This document shows positions 6,649-6,970 of a DNA stretch of 6,970 nucleotides, piece after piece. The position numbers and the translations under genes were made by a program. Source of the stretch: Oscillospiraceae bacterium. GTDB taxonomy: Bacteria; Bacillota; Clostridia; UBA1381. Numbering within the stretch: position 1 is the first letter of the stretch; every line of letters starts with the position of its first letter. The notes below the pieces were generated by a model. That model saw only the letters and a program-made list of their open reading frames with translations, searched no databases and was not told the origin of the DNA. The DNA lies in NCBI GenBank assembly GCA_015068545.1, contig SVKH01000085.1, positions 1-6,970 on the forward strand, written 5' to 3'.

Positions 6649-6852
6649 TTGTGCAACAAATGCACCACTTCAAACTCTGTCAAGTTCTATGCACTAACGT
6701 AGCCTGCACGGAAGGGTTCTACTAAAACTGAAACGTTCTTTCTTCCCATCAGCTCAGGAGCTACAAACTATATCGGCACCCTTATGACTTGCACCAACCG
6801 TCACTTCTCTAAAAAGGATACTAGGATAAGCCCTCTCCATCAACGCTTTTAG

Positions 6853-6866
6853 TATCAAATTTGATA
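6853..6866. promoter_or_regulatory. Perfect 14-bp palindrome at the transcription start (candidate operator)
   Basis: TATCAAATTTGATA is its own reverse complement. It begins 2 bp downstream of the -10 box and spans the expected start site (about 6862). A repressor bound here would block the promoter. Which protein binds it, if any, is unknown; the XRE domain of the ligase fusion encoded by this operon is one candidate. It might also be a chance AT-rich palindrome or a 5'-end hairpin. Confidence 0.4.
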
Positions 6867-6868
6867 TT

Positions 6869-6897
6869 ATTCTACCATATATGCGAGTATTTGTCAA
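6869..6897 (-). promoter_or_regulatory. Sigma-A promoter of the T-box / ligase / oxidoreductase operon
   Basis: The minus strand carries a perfect TTGACA (6892-6897), exactly 17 bp, then TAGAAT (6869-6874), one mismatch from TATAAT. Expected start is near 6862, which places the start just before Stem I of the T-box. A near-consensus promoter fits a scheme in which control is exerted mainly by attenuation. Confidence 0.85.
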
Positions 6898-6970
6898 TAG
6901 TTTTTTATAGTTTATTTCGCGGTATTTTGCAGGTAATTTCTCCAAAATACTTATTTAACTTCGTTAATGT
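6898..6970. other. AT-rich sequence upstream of the operon promoter, no gene recognised
   Basis: The last 73 bp are AT rich. One minus-strand frame is open from the right edge to a TAA at 6905-6907 (21 codons). It could be the tail of an upstream gene, but it shows no recognisable motif and may be chance. No terminator hairpin is evident between it and the promoter. Confidence 0.35.

Larger units (their letters stand above)
6567..6862 (-). ncRNA. T-box riboswitch leader (probable tRNA-Val sensor)
   Basis: The transcript leader before the ligase gene has the T-box landmarks in the right order. Stem I: AGUA at 6819-6822, AGAGA at 6806-6810 and the apical GGUUGGUGCAAG at 6788-6799, which with AGAGA forms the interlocked T-loops contacting the tRNA elbow. 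Its lower part pairs GGAG (6835-6838) with CUCC (6757-6760), followed by a K-turn-like UGA. ACGUUA (6695-6700) resembles the Stem IIA/B conserved box. Stem III is GUGCA-UUUGU-UGCAC (6651-6665). Then comes the T-box, UGAGUGGUACCGCGGG (6631-6646). The triplet just before CUCC is GUA followed by a purine G (6761-6764), matching specifier position and pointing to valine. The UGGU bulge would pair with a tRNA ending ACCA (discriminator A), which tRNA-Val has. Uncharged tRNA should favour read-through. The T-box itself is certain; the specifier is an inference, with UUU or GUU as weaker alternatives. Confidence 0.95.

Noticed and set aside
6754..6945. 63-codon minus-strand frame across the leader, TTG start
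   Set aside because: It starts from TTG, runs through the promoter and T-box Stem I, and has no ribosome site or recognisable protein features. The conserved RNA explains this sequence.
6905..6970. Open minus-strand frame ending at TAA 6905-6907, possible C-terminus of an upstream gene
   Set aside because: Only 21 codons are visible and no family motif can be seen, so I did not list it as a coding feature.

Overview
The window reads as chromosomal DNA of a strictly anaerobic, low-GC Gram-positive bacterium of the Clostridia type. The grounds are AT-rich intergenic DNA, GGAGG-type ribosome binding sites, sigma-A-type promoters, a T-box leader, and a ferredoxin-linked, oxygen-sensitive 2-oxoacid oxidoreductase. 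The species cannot be named from the sequence. All genes lie on the minus strand, so the biological order runs from the right edge to the left.

Right end (about 6545-6900): a near-consensus promoter (TTGACA, 17 bp, TAGAAT) fires into a leader of about 320 nt that is a T-box riboswitch. It shows Stem I with AGUA and apical T-loop motifs, a Stem III hairpin, the T-box sequence with its UGGU bulge, and mutually exclusive antiterminator and terminator. The most plausible specifier codon is GUA (valine), and the UGGU bulge calls for a tRNA with discriminator A. A perfect 14-bp palindrome sits on the expected transcription start.

Middle (1019-6544): one tightly packed six-gene operon. It encodes (1) a 761-residue fusion of an XRE-type helix-turn-helix, a cupin sensor and an AMP-forming acyl-CoA ligase; (2) a small P-loop ATPase of the MinD/CobQ-like superfamily; (3) a 2x[4Fe-4S] ferredoxin-like delta subunit; and (4-6) the alpha, beta (TPP) and gamma subunits of a 2-oxoacid:ferredoxin oxidoreductase of the VOR/KOR class. 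Junctions overlap or are under 20 bp, with ribosome sites inside preceding genes. A strong intrinsic terminator follows 6 bp after the last stop codon.

Working model (inference): a T-box switches genes on when a tRNA is uncharged, so this operon should serve amino-acid supply rather than breakdown. Ligase plus oxidoreductase would activate a carboxylic acid (isobutyrate if the T-box reads valine) to acyl-CoA. They would then reductively carboxylate it with reduced ferredoxin to the 2-oxoacid, ready for transamination. That is the long-known branched-chain fatty acid assimilation of rumen and gut anaerobes, here apparently wired to tRNA sensing and to a ligand-sensing domain on the ligase itself.

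Left end (1-1018): a structured spacer holds the operon terminator, two long perfect or near-perfect hairpins, a 69-bp repeat-like element with terminal inverted repeats, and a promoter. It separates the operon from the 5' part of a secreted phosphodiester glycosidase (NAGPA-domain) gene that runs off the left edge. I see no tRNA, rRNA, CRISPR array, transposase or phage gene.
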